Assembly: GCA_947642555.1 (NCBI GenBank)
Contig: CANRSX010000012.1
Span: 1 to 64,000 of the forward strand
Source: an uncultured Roseburia sp.
GTDB lineage: Bacteria > Bacillota > Clostridia > Lachnospirales > Lachnospiraceae
DNA: 64,000 nt
Reading direction: 5' to 3'
The notes beneath the pieces were generated by a model. It had not been told where the DNA came from. It was given only the letters and a program-made list of their open reading frames with translations, and searched no databases. Shown here in pieces: positions 45,240 to 55,211 of the stretch; within the stretch, counting starts at the first letter, position 1, and the number at the start of each line of letters is the position of its first letter. Made by a program: the position numbers and the translations under genes.

Positions 45240-46040
45240 TCACTCACCCTTCCTTTCCGTCTCCGCATTTTTCATAAACCGGATCACTTCTTCATATGCC
45301 ATCGGGCCTCCAAACAGATCAAGCGCGCTTCCGATCGTCACATCCAGCCTGCCGCGTCCCAGCGCATACAGATCCTCCAGGTCGGAAAAATCCGACACGC
45401 CTCCCGCGTAGGTGACCGGAAGTCCGCCCCAGCCGCCGAGCATGGCCGCCAGCTCCCGCTCAATCCCGGATACCTTTCCCTCCACATCCACCGCATGAAT
45501 CAGGAATTCCGCGCAGTAGCCCTTCAGTTCGTCCAGAAGCGCGGGCGTCACCTGCTCTGTCGTAAACTTCTGCCAGCGGTCCGTCACAATATAATAGCAC
45601 CCGTCGCGCTTTCTGCAGCTTAAATCCAGCACAAGACGCTCTCTCCCGACTTCGGTCGAAATTCTGCGCAGCTTCCGGTAGTCCGTGTTTCCGTCCCGGA
45701 ACACATAGGAGGTGACAATCACATGACTCGCCCCCGCATCCAGAAACGCCGCGGCATTTTCCGCCGTCACGCCTCCGCCCAGCTGCAGACCGCCCGGGTA
45801 TTCCCTTAACGCGGACAGCGCCTGCTCCCTCGTCGCCTCATAATATTCGCTGTCCGCGGCGTTTAACAGGATCACATGACCCCCGGAAAGTCCGGCATTC
45901 CGGTAAAGGCGCGCATAAAAAGCCGCATCCTGCCCGGACACAAAATTTTCCGTCACAGGATTTCTGGCATCGCTCAGACTCCCGCCCACGATCTGCTTTA
46001 CCCTGCCGTTGTGAATGTCGATACACGGTCGAAATCTCAT
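45240..46040 (-). CDS. hisA: ProFAR isomerase, eukaryote-type HisA (His6-like)
   Basis: A 266-aa TIM barrel for the fourth step of histidine synthesis. RFRPCIDIHNGRVKQIVGG with base Asp in IDIH, LQLGGGVTAENA, and VTYAGGVSDFSD (phosphate loops) fit the His6/eukaryote-type subgroup, which differs from normal bacterial HisA. AAAGGAGG precedes ATG 46040. No other his gene is nearby. It overlaps nothing and ends one base before glnA. Confidence 0.88.
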   Translation of the reverse strand: MRFRPCIDIHNGRVKQIVGGSLSDARNPVTENFVSGQDAAFYARLYRNAGLSGGHVILLNAADSEYYEATREQALSALREYPGGLQLGGGVTAENAAAFLDAGASHVIVTSYVFRDGNTDYRKLRRISTEVGRERLVLDLSCRKRDGCYYIVTDRWQKFTTEQVTPALLDELKGYCAEFLIHAVDVEGKVSGIERELAAMLGGWGGLPVTYAGGVSDFSDLEDLYALGRGRLDVTIGSALDLFGGPMAYEEVIRFMKNAETERKGE

Positions 46041-46109
46041 CACATCCTCCTTTGCTGAAGTATTTTCTGCCGTTGTCATCATATCACACCGGGCTGTGTT
46101 TGTGAATCA

Positions 46110-48866
46110 TCATTTCAGGGCGGGCGCCATAAATCTGTCATAGAATGCCCGCAGCGCCGCCGGATCCCTCCATTTTCCCGTATCCTGCGCCCAGACATAC
46201 GCCCTCATCTCCTGCAGGGTATCCGGCGCAAACTGATATGTGGCGACCGGATTGTCATTTCTGATACGGTCAAAGGTATCCGTCAGTGTCTGACGGTATC
46301 CGGCTTCCGTCCTCCAGAGCGAATTCTCTTCCAGCCCTCCGGCTTCCGCCGCGCTCTGATAGTATCCCTCGTCGATAAATCTCGTCGTCCCCTCCGGGCG
46401 CACTGCCACTGCCGCCGTGTCGACAATGTGGACCACAAGCTGCTTCTGATACGTGTTTCCCGCGCTGTCCGTCACGGTCAGATTCTCCGTACAGCTCCCC
46501 TCATGCTCAAACTGCGTAAAATCCTCCGCCGTATAATCCGGGATATAAAACGCGGTCCCGTTCTCGTGAATACCCGGTGCGATCGGACTGCCGTCCTCCC
46601 GGTCGGACGCCGCGGTATGGCTTAAAAGCTCCGCCTCCGTGATGAATCCGCCTTTCGCCTGCTCTAACGTATAGTAGAGATCCGCAGCCGTAATCCACGG
46701 ACAGTCATCCCACACCGCATAGAGCGTGACCATTCCGTGATCCTCCTCCGTCAGTCCGACCACCGGATCCCCGGCCTTCCACTGCGGGATATAGCCGGAT
46801 TTTCCCTCCTCTGTCGCCCATCCCACGAAAACAGACGGATACGCCTTCTGCGGCTCTTCCGGCTCTGTCTCCTCTTCCCCGGGCGTTTCTCCGGATCCCG
46901 GCTCTGTCTCCTCTTCCCCGGGCGTTTCTCCGGATCCCGGCTCCGCTTCCTCTTCCCCGGGCGTTTCTCCGGATCCCGGCTCGGCTCCCTCTTCCCCGGG
47001 CGTTTCTCCGGGGGGCGGCCCCGCGGCCGGCGCATCCGCTGCCGGAATCCTTCCTGCCAGGACATCCTCCGTCACATCCGCGCCGTCAATCGTGTATCTG
47101 CGATAGTGAAGAGCCCCGTCCGGCAGAATTTCTTCCTTATCATATTGCGTCACAAGGTCTGCAACCGGCGTCTCTTCCTTTCCGTCATTCGGATCAAACA
47201 CGATCGTATAGGTATTTGCCTCCCCCTCCGCTGTGAGGGAGAGACTTCCCGCCGGCATCGGGAACTGAAAGGTAAGCGCCGCAGAGGAATAGCTGCCGCT
47301 CCATCCCACCCAGTGATACCCCGGTTTTACAGATGCCTGCAGCGTCACCGTGCTTCCATAATCATACTCGCCTGCTCCGGAAACCGACGCGATACCTTTC
47401 CCGCAGCCGGCGGTAACCGTGTACCTGGGGACGCCGCGGGAATCGCTTGTCCACATCCGGTCAATCCAGTAGCCCGTCTGCACGCCGTCCGCGGCAAGAT
47501 AGCCGTGAAACGCCGCACTGTTATAAAACTCTGTGATTCCCTCTCTGCCGGCCGTACACTCAACGGTATAGCCTATGCTGCTCCCATTCATAACAGAAGA
47601 AATCCCGCTTCCCTCAAAAATGACCGTATTCCCGCTGATCTTTCCTTTTGTAGTTGTAGTTTTATCAATGACAGCCGTCGCGTCTGTCGCTGCAAGGCCG
47701 TCCGCGAGCGTCACCACCAGCTTTCCGCCGTAAATTCCGGTAGCAGGGGTCTGCGCCGTATTGGTAAAAGATCCGGTCACGGTCACACTCCCCGGCCCGT
47801 TTACCGTGGTCTTCTGTTCGCCGATGTAATCCGGGTATGCAATGTCAACCGACATCCCGAGCAGAAACGAGGTCGTCCACGCATTATTCTGCACCGTAAG
47901 CGAAATCCGTTCTGCCAGATTTCCGATCCCCGCAATGTCGGACAGACTCATCCGGATACATCCGTTTCCGCTGTCCCTGCTGTTGACCAGTGTCCCGTTC
48001 TGATACAGTCCGGGTCCACGTGTCGTGTTGGAATGCACCTGCCCGGTCAGCGTCCCGCTCCCGTCATACGCCGTCATCATCTCATGCATCGCCGCGTTCG
48101 TGGATGCATTGGAGGCGCCGAAAAACACCTGTCCGCCGGCGGTTCCGACCGACTTTGATTTCAGGCCGCTGCCGAGCGCAAGCTCCATTCCAAAGTCCTT
48201 TGCCAGGTAAAATTTTGCCCCCATTTTAAGTGTCACCGCGCGCACGGGCAGCGAATCGCCCTCCTCCACGACGATTAACTGCCAGGAGCCGGGAGACTCG
48301 CCGCCGGTGCGGTCTCCTCCCTGTCCGTACTCCCATCGCGGTATATTGCACACGGAATAAACCCCGTAGCCGGACTTATTCACAATCGACGTCACATCCG
48401 CCGCCATACAGAACATGGATGTGATCCCGGGATTGTTTCCGACGACACGGAAATCATTTACCGCGTGAGCCGCCCGCAGCGTATGCCGTCCCCCGTCCGG
48501 CGTGAGAAAAACAACGGTCTCCGTCGCCCCCTGCGGCGCTCTCGTCTCCCACACCAGAAACGCGTACCGGATCCGTTCGGCGCCCGCCGAAGGGGAGAGC
48601 CGCGCGGTGGAACTGTTCGCGTACGGCCCGTTCGTGTCATTATAGATCACGTTCCCCATCGCGATTCCGTCTGGCGTCCAGGTCGTATAGTGATTCGTGC
48701 TGCCGGTATAATTCAGCCTGTAACGGCCGACCTTTGTATCAAGAAGCGTGAGATACGTCTCCTGCGCCGCAAACGCCGTCTGTATTTTTAAGACTGTCAC
48801 AAACAACGCGCCGGCATATAAAAGGATCAGAAACACCGCTTTTCTGAAATATCTTTTTTTCTTCAT
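46110..48866 (-). CDS. Large secreted surface protein with InlB-B-type repeat and Pro/Glu stalk
   Basis: A 918-aa protein. Signal peptide (KAVFLILLYAGALFVTVLKI, cleavage near AFA), then about 420 residues of beta-rich sequence of no recognised family (YTTWTPDGIAMGNVIYNDTN, then SWQLIVVEEGDSLPVRAVTL). A middle part follows with CGKGIASVSGAGEYDYGSTV and GYHWVGWSG (InlB-B/DUF-like repeat), then a 39-bp repeated Pro/Gly/Glu stalk, a second InlB-B-type end (VFVGWATEEGKSGYIPQWKA), and a beta-sandwich with FIPDYTAEDFTQF-like strands. No LPXTG or C-terminal helix is present. ATG 48866 has AGGAGG at a long spacing, so the start is less certain. Confidence 0.8.
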   Translation of the reverse strand: MKKKRYFRKAVFLILLYAGALFVTVLKIQTAFAAQETYLTLLDTKVGRYRLNYTGSTNHYTTWTPDGIAMGNVIYNDTNGPYANSSTARLSPSAGAERIRYAFLVWETRAPQGATETVVFLTPDGGRHTLRAAHAVNDFRVVGNNPGITSMFCMAADVTSIVNKSGYGVYSVCNIPRWEYGQGGDRTGGESPGSWQLIVVEEGDSLPVRAVTLKMGAKFYLAKDFGMELALGSGLKSKSVGTAGGQVFFGASNASTNAAMHEMMTAYDGSGTLTGQVHSNTTRGPGLYQNGTLVNSRDSGNGCIRMSLSDIAGIGNLAERISLTVQNNAWTTSFLLGMSVDIAYPDYIGEQKTTVNGPGSVTVTGSFTNTAQTPATGIYGGKLVVTLADGLAATDATAVIDKTTTTKGKISGNTVIFEGSGISSVMNGSSIGYTVECTAGREGITEFYNSAAFHGYLAADGVQTGYWIDRMWTSDSRGVPRYTVTAGCGKGIASVSGAGEYDYGSTVTLQASVKPGYHWVGWSGSYSSAALTFQFPMPAGSLSLTAEGEANTYTIVFDPNDGKEETPVADLVTQYDKEEILPDGALHYRRYTIDGADVTEDVLAGRIPAADAPAAGPPPGETPGEEGAEPGSGETPGEEEAEPGSGETPGEEETEPGSGETPGEEETEPEEPQKAYPSVFVGWATEEGKSGYIPQWKAGDPVVGLTEEDHGMVTLYAVWDDCPWITAADLYYTLEQAKGGFITEAELLSHTAASDREDGSPIAPGIHENGTAFYIPDYTAEDFTQFEHEGSCTENLTVTDSAGNTYQKQLVVHIVDTAAVAVRPEGTTRFIDEGYYQSAAEAGGLEENSLWRTEAGYRQTLTDTFDRIRNDNPVATYQFAPDTLQEMRAYVWAQDTGKWRDPAALRAFYDRFMAPALK
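46861..47016 (-). repeat. 39-bp tandem repeat, four copies, in the surface protein
   Basis: Units start at 46861, 46900, 46939 and 46978 and encode SGETPGEEEAEPG with few changes. They form a stiff, acidic stalk. Confidence 0.96.
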
Positions 48867-48906
48867 CCGCTTTTACTGCGCCTCCTAAAATGATTTTTTA
48901 TATTCG

Positions 48907-48935
48907 TTGACACCGCCGATTTTTTTTGCTATTAT
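48907..48935 (+). promoter_or_regulatory. guaB promoter
   Basis: TTGACA (48907-48912), 17-bp spacer with a T-tract, TATTAT (48930-48935). A minus-strand TATAAT (48936-48931) overlaps it and probably serves the divergent surface protein. Confidence 0.88.
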
Positions 48936-48970
48936 ACATAAACTAATATATTTTTTTAACTGACGTTTGA

Positions 48971-50500
<1,530 letters not shown>

Positions 50501-50556
50501 TTCCCGCTTTTGCTGCGCAACCGTAAAACCATTCTTTTTAGCTGAGGTGAACATTT

Positions 50557-51840
50557 TTGGACTCTGGTGACATATTTGAACTAATCATCATATTAATACT
50601 GTTATTTTTATCCGCGTTCTTTTCATCCGCGGAGACTGCCCTGACCACGTCAAACAAAATCCGTCTGCGCACGCTCGCGGAGGACGGTGACAAACGCGCG
50701 GAACGGGTTCTGCGCATTACGGACGATTCCGGCAAGATGCTTTCCGCCATACTGATCGGAAATAACATCGTAAATCTCTACTCCGCCTCCCTGGCCACAT
50801 CGCTGGCCACGAGGCTCTGGGGCAGTGCAGGCGCCGGGATCGCCACGGGCGTCCTCACTCTGCTGGTTTTAATCTTCGGCGAGATCTCGCCAAAGACCCT
50901 GGCCACCATCCACTCGGAAAAGCTTGCGCTGGCCTATGGCGGCGTCATCGAATTTCTGATGAAGTTCCTGACGCCCGCCATCTACGTCATCAATAATCTC
51001 TCCATGGGCTTTCTCTTTCTGCTCCGTGTGGATCCGAAAGCCGGAGACCGGCAGATGACGGAGGAAGAGCTTCGCACCATCGTGGATGTCAGCAAAGAAT
51101 CCGGCGTCATCGAATCCGAAGAGCATCAGATGATCAACAATCTGTTCGATTTCGGCGACGCACAGGCAAAGGAGGTTATGGTACCCCGTATCGATATGAC
51201 ATTTGCCCCGGTCGACTGCTCCTATCCCGAGCTGATCCAGATCTTTCAGGAAGACAAATTCACAAGACTTCCGGTCTATGAGGATACCACCGACAATGTC
51301 ATCGGTATTCTGAACATGAAGGATCTGCTGCTCTATGAGGATAAGGAACACTTTTCCGTGCGGGACATCATGCGCGAGCCGTATTTCACCTATGAGCACA
51401 AGAACACCGCAGAGCTTTTTATTGAGATGCGAAAATCCTCCATCTCCCTTGCAATTGTCCTCGACGAATACGGCGCGACTGCCGGACTGATCACGCTCGA
51501 GGATCTGCTCGAGGAGATCGTCGGCGAAATCCGCGATGAATATGACGAGGACGAGGAGGAGCCCTTAATCCAGCTGAACGAACGCGAATTTATCGCGCTC
51601 GGCTCCGCCAATCTCGAGGATCTGTGCAACAGGCTGGATCTTGACTTTACCTCCGATGACTACGACACGATCGGCGGCTATCTGATCGGGCTGCTCGATC
51701 ATCTTCCGGAGAAAAACGAGATTATCATCACCGACGACGACGTCCTGCTCCGCGTGGAGCAGATGGATAAAAACCGGATTGAAAAGGTATATATCAAAAA
51801 ACCTGAGACACCGGTCACTCCCAGTCCGCATAATACGTAA
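50557..51840 (+). CDS. CNNM/CBS-domain protein of the HlyC/CorC family
   Basis: A 427-aa membrane protein. The N-terminal DUF21/CNNM domain has helices starting at residue 7 (FELIIILILLFLSAFFSSAE) and the motif FGEISPKTLA. A CBS pair follows (VMVPRIDMTFAPVD, then NVIGILNMKDLL), then the acidic CorC_HlyC domain. Relatives export or sense Mg2+/Co2+. The start is TTG 50557, with a strong GAGGTG RBS eight bases upstream. Its 3' end overlaps the convergent pilus gene by 26 bp. Confidence 0.92.
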   Translation: MDSGDIFELIIILILLFLSAFFSSAETALTTSNKIRLRTLAEDGDKRAERVLRITDDSGKMLSAILIGNNIVNLYSASLATSLATRLWGSAGAGIATGVLTLLVLIFGEISPKTLATIHSEKLALAYGGVIEFLMKFLTPAIYVINNLSMGFLFLLRVDPKAGDRQMTEEELRTIVDVSKESGVIESEEHQMINNLFDFGDAQAKEVMVPRIDMTFAPVDCSYPELIQIFQEDKFTRLPVYEDTTDNVIGILNMKDLLLYEDKEHFSVRDIMREPYFTYEHKNTAELFIEMRKSSISLAIVLDEYGATAGLITLEDLLEEIVGEIRDEYDEDEEEPLIQLNEREFIALGSANLEDLCNRLDLDFTSDDYDTIGGYLIGLLDHLPEKNEIIITDDDVLLRVEQMDKNRIEKVYIKKPETPVTPSPHNT

Positions 51841-52474
51841 GCCTTTGTTCCACCGGACAGGAGAAATCCGCCATATAGTCATTGATATCCTTCCACCCCG
51901 CAAAGTCTGCCCCTGCACCGGCAGGCTCTGCGGGAGGATGTATCACATCCCCTTCTCTTACGACCATACTCTTATAACAGACCCCTTCCCCCAGCATATC
52001 CGCCTTATTCCGATAGAAAGCCACCTCATAATTTACCGGCGTCTCATTCTGCTTCTTATCGTAAATCACGGTTCTCTGCCACTCCGTCCGGCCATCCGTT
52101 CCGTTCGGATGCATATAATCCGCAACTGCCTTCATGGACAACACCCCCTTTTTTACATCCGCGGCATATACCTTCACCGTCATTCCGGTATCCGCATCCA
52201 TGACGGACGCCATATACGCCACGCATTCCGCCTGTGCCAGTACCGACGCTTCTTCCGCGCTTCCCGCGGCAGGATTTCCCGGCAATGACGCCGTCTCCTC
52301 CCGCTGTCTTACTTCCTGCTCTTCCATGCTCCGCTCCAGGGTCATCTCCATCGCGGCAGACAGGTTGCTCTGCAATCCCGTACTCCTGTTCACCCTTCCA
52401 AAAACGGTCATCACAATCGCCAGTGTCAGCACTCCCATCACCGCGCTGATTAACAGCATCACTGCATTTTTCAC
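51815..52474 (-). CDS. Pseudopilin-like secreted protein of the Tad-like locus
   Basis: A 219-aa protein. N-terminal membrane helix (KNAVMLLISAVMGVLTLAIV), then a helical region (SAAMEMTLERSMEEQEVRQR), then a beta-rich domain with an InlB-B-like end (PAGAGADFAGWKDINDY, then RLTYYADWE). GTG 52474 overlaps the upstream stop as GTGA, with GGAGG upstream. It is the last gene of the locus. It resembles TadE-type minor pilins in topology, without clear family motifs. Confidence 0.7.
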   Translation of the reverse strand: MKNAVMLLISAVMGVLTLAIVMTVFGRVNRSTGLQSNLSAAMEMTLERSMEEQEVRQREETASLPGNPAAGSAEEASVLAQAECVAYMASVMDADTGMTVKVYAADVKKGVLSMKAVADYMHPNGTDGRTEWQRTVIYDKKQNETPVNYEVAFYRNKADMLGEGVCYKSMVVREGDVIHPPAEPAGAGADFAGWKDINDYMADFSCPVEQRLTYYADWE

Positions 52475-52971
52475 TCTGATCCCTCCCGCCTGTTTACCGG
52501 AATCCGTATCTCACGCGTACTTTTCCGATTACACGCATCATCAGCTGTCACGCGCAGGATGTAAATCCCGCTGTTCTCAAACAAAATCCGCTGCAACCCT
52601 TTTGTATTCTCCGCGCTCTCATTCCCGTCCGGATCCGTCACACAGCACACGCGCACAGAAAGCTCCTGTCCGTGCGCATCCACTGCTCCTACAAGTGCAC
52701 TCAGCTCATAACTGCCGGGATACAGACTTTCCGGATACCGGTAGGCAATCACAGGGGCGCTCACCCTGCTCTCGGACACAAACCGCGCAAACTCCGTCCT
52801 GTCTGTCTCCGCCTCCGTCCCGTCCGCACCGGCATAATATGCACCGATCATCTGAAATACCCCGCGGTTCCCGTCACGGTCCGTCATTCCTGCAAACAGG
52901 AGAAAAAGCAGCAGCGCAAACACCATCGCCTCCAGCAGAAATCTCCCGTATGCCCTGATCACCTGTTCCAT
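52471..52971 (-). CDS. TadE-like minor pilin-like protein
   Basis: A 166-aa protein that begins MEQVIRAYGRFLLEAMVFAL, a single hydrophobic helix, followed by an extracellular domain ending in a beta-sandwich (IYILRVTADDACNRKSTREI). The N-terminal motif MEQV-x(3)-YG is shared with the 55-aa and 48-aa peptides of this locus. AGGAGG precedes ATG 52971. It is probably a surface or assembly part of the pilus. Confidence 0.7.
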   Translation of the reverse strand: MEQVIRAYGRFLLEAMVFALLLFLLFAGMTDRDGNRGVFQMIGAYYAGADGTEAETDRTEFARFVSESRVSAPVIAYRYPESLYPGSYELSALVGAVDAHGQELSVRVCCVTDPDGNESAENTKGLQRILFENSGIYILRVTADDACNRKSTREIRIPVNRREGSE

Positions 52972-52980
52972 GCGTCCCTC

Positions 52981-53127
52981 CTATCCGCAGATCCCGTTCA
53001 GATATGACTGCAGCACAAGATACAGCACACCTCCGGGCTTTAGCATATTTCCGACGAATATCAGCATCCCCGCACCTCCTGCCAGCTGCAGAAGCACGCT
53101 TCCATACTGCTCCATGATATGTTCCAT
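52981..53127 (-). CDS. 48-aa pilin-like membrane peptide
   Basis: A short gene: ATG 53127 with GAGGAG upstream, stop 52981-52983. The product is MEHIMEQYGSVLLQLAGGAG, then MLIFVGNMLKPGGVLYLVLQ, then SYLNGICG. One or two hydrophobic segments and the shared MEHIM-x-QYG start place it with the other small proteins of the locus. It has no classical type IV prepilin cleavage site. Confidence 0.78.
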   Translation of the reverse strand: MEHIMEQYGSVLLQLAGGAGMLIFVGNMLKPGGVLYLVLQSYLNGICG

Positions 53128-53152
53128 ATTCACTCTCCTCTTTCACCGATTC

Positions 53153-53185
53153 CTGCACGCGCCCATGTCTGGCGCAGCCGTGCAG
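53153..53185 (-). promoter_or_regulatory. Intercistronic hairpin between two small pilin genes
   Basis: CTGCACG-CGCC (53153-53163) pairs with GGCG...CGTGCAG (53171-53185), with a 4-base bulge. It may adjust relative expression of the flanking small genes. Confidence 0.6.
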
Positions 53186-53192
53186 CTTCCTC

Positions 53193-53309
53193 TCATAACA
53201 GCGCCGACACGTAAGAAAGCAGCGCCAGCACCATCGCGATACAAAGGCTTCCCGCCAGAAGTCCGAGCAGCGCGCCGCCCAGCTCTCCGATCACCAGTTC
53301 CATACTCAT
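53193..53309 (-). CDS. 38-aa membrane peptide of the Tad-like locus
   Basis: A short gene with GGAGGGG just before ATG 53309 (a second ATG at 53303). The product is MSMELVIGELGGALLGLLAG, then SLCIAMVLALLSYVSALL. It is almost wholly hydrophobic and rich in Leu, Gly and Ala. Position and RBS support it as real; function is unknown. Confidence 0.7.
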   Translation of the reverse strand: MSMELVIGELGGALLGLLAGSLCIAMVLALLSYVSALL

Positions 53310-53333
53310 TTCCCCTCCTTCCGGCACATTTTT

Positions 53334-53669
53334 CTACCGCGCAATTCCTCTTGTCACCCGCTGTCCCGTGATACCAAGCAGCGGAATCTCATAGTCATAC
53401 GTCAGACACACCTGTGCTACGCACCGGTCGTAATCCGGATCATACATGCACGGCGTCACCTCCAGGGAATACCCTTCCAGCGCCGCCTGCCCGCGGCAGG
53501 CGTCAATCACATTCGGATTAAAGTTACTGTTCTCAATCTCCGCGATCATATCCGCCTTAAACTCCATGGCGGCCGCCACCCTTGCGCTGACCGACAGTAC
53601 GGCAACGCAGACGGTGAGATTTAACATCAGCACGGTCAGAATCGAAAACGCTTCAATGATATATTTCAT
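53334..53669 (-). CDS. DUF4320/TadE-like pseudopilin
   Basis: A 111-aa protein with an N-terminal helix (KYIIEAFSILTVLMLNLTVC) and a small exported domain (EIENSNFNPNVIDACRGQAA, then YDYEIPLLGITGQRVTRGIA). The layout and IPLLG strand fit the DUF4320/TadE group found in Firmicute Tad loci. Its ATG follows the T2SSF gene's stop directly (TAGATG). Confidence 0.78.
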   Translation of the reverse strand: MKYIIEAFSILTVLMLNLTVCVAVLSVSARVAAAMEFKADMIAEIENSNFNPNVIDACRGQAALEGYSLEVTPCMYDPDYDRCVAQVCLTYDYEIPLLGITGQRVTRGIAR

Positions 53670-55208
53670 CTACACACCCCCTATACTCCCCAGCACCTGC
53701 ATCATGACAACCATTCCCACCGTCAGATCCAGAAGCAGCTTCACGGTCGCCGCGATCACCGGGTAGGAAAAGATCATCTTCATCCGAAAGGCTGTGGAAT
53801 CGTTGCGGATCTGATCCGCACGATCCTCCATCTGCACCACGCGCTCCAGCAGATGATTCATCTGTACGCTCACGTTCCCCGTGCCGTTCTCCGAAAAAGC
53901 GTGCAGCATCTTCATACAGCTCGTCACCTCCGGGAGGTCAAAACCGTCGCAGAACGCCGTGTAGGACGAAAGCCGCCCCGGCAGAAGCGCAAGCCGCCCG
54001 GTAAGCGCGGAAAGCTCCCGCTGTAAAACGGGCGAAGCCCCCTCCACCGACTTTGCAAGCGCCACCTGTACATTATTGTTCTGCAAAAGCAGCGCCATGC
54101 CGAGCAGCCATTGCGGCAGCGCCAGATACATCTCCTCCGTCACATCCTTTTTTGCCAGCAGATAGCTCATTTTGTTCCAGGCGAGCAGAAGAATCACAAT
54201 CAGCAGACAGGGAATCCCGCTGACCCACCTCCCCGTTGCAAACAGAAACACCGCGAACGCAGACAGAAGCAGCGCCGGAATCAGCACATGTATCTTTAGC
54301 TTTCCCCCGTTATAGTTCATCACCATATCATAACTGCGCAGGATATAGGACTGCTCGTGCAGCACCGCATCCTCCAGCCAGTTATCCGTCAGGCTGCGCT
54401 CGCTCTTCACAAAAATATGGAGCAGCACAAGGATAAACAGCATGGAAGACACCTGTATCACCGGAATTTCAAAAATAGTCCCCACCCGCTCCGCCGCAAA
54501 CATCTGCTTCATCGCATCCAGCACATAAAGTGCGGACACGCATAACAGCGTAGCAACTACAATCGAAATCATATTGTCGGTATGACTTTTCTTCTTCTCC
54601 GCCTGGAGATGATAGCCCCGCTTCCTCCACTGTTCGATATCCTCGAGCACCAGCACGATGGAATTCTCCACCTCGCCCCCGAACTCCTCGGTATTTGCGA
54701 GCAGATTGTGCACGACCGCAAGCTTTTTACACGGGTACCGCTCCCCGACCCGGTCTAAGCTTTCCCGCAGCACCCCGCGCTCCGAGACGGGTTTTCCAAG
54801 CTCCAGATGCACGATGGCCGCATCGATGCAGCGGCGCATCTGTCCCTCGTCAAACAATTCCCGCGTCTCTTTGAGCGCGCTCACCACCTTGCCGCTCTTC
54901 TGAAACGAATAGAGCATCTGCTCCATATAGGAAGCCACATCCGAAAAGCGTTTCTGCTCGTACATCTTCTTGTACATGTCAAGCACCAGCACCGGCAGCA
55001 CCAGCACCACCGCGGCGGTGATCACCAGAAAATAAACCGTCCTCAGCCGGAACATGACTCCCACGGCGCTGATCCCAAGCAGAGCGCCGGCAATCAGCGC
55101 GATATGGGATTTCCACGCAAAATGATAGCCGTATACATGCACCTCTTTCTGCAGATTTTTCGGGTGCAGCAGCTTTAATTCCTCCCACAATTTACCTTTT
55201 CCCCGCAT
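53670..55208 (-). CDS. TadB/TadC-like pilus assembly platform protein (T2SSF)
   Basis: A 512-aa membrane protein. Two T2SSF-like modules are apparent: SYMEQMLYSFQKSGKVVSAL and later PQWLLGMALLLQNNNVQVAL, each followed by helices (VVATLLCVSALYVLDAM; IAATVKLLLDLTVGMVVMM). It may be a natural fusion of TadB and TadC, or two degenerate modules. ATG 55208 follows the ATPase stop after 3 bases. It builds the inner-membrane platform driven by the adjacent ATPase. Confidence 0.82.
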   Translation of the reverse strand: MRGKGKLWEELKLLHPKNLQKEVHVYGYHFAWKSHIALIAGALLGISAVGVMFRLRTVYFLVITAAVVLVLPVLVLDMYKKMYEQKRFSDVASYMEQMLYSFQKSGKVVSALKETRELFDEGQMRRCIDAAIVHLELGKPVSERGVLRESLDRVGERYPCKKLAVVHNLLANTEEFGGEVENSIVLVLEDIEQWRKRGYHLQAEKKKSHTDNMISIVVATLLCVSALYVLDAMKQMFAAERVGTIFEIPVIQVSSMLFILVLLHIFVKSERSLTDNWLEDAVLHEQSYILRSYDMVMNYNGGKLKIHVLIPALLLSAFAVFLFATGRWVSGIPCLLIVILLLAWNKMSYLLAKKDVTEEMYLALPQWLLGMALLLQNNNVQVALAKSVEGASPVLQRELSALTGRLALLPGRLSSYTAFCDGFDLPEVTSCMKMLHAFSENGTGNVSVQMNHLLERVVQMEDRADQIRNDSTAFRMKMIFSYPVIAATVKLLLDLTVGMVVMMQVLGSIGGV

Positions 55209-55211
55209 TGG

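Noticed and set aside
46737-48158. Plus-strand frame of 473 codons
   Set aside because: Antisense to the 918-aa surface protein; His/Arg-rich and lacking a start signal.
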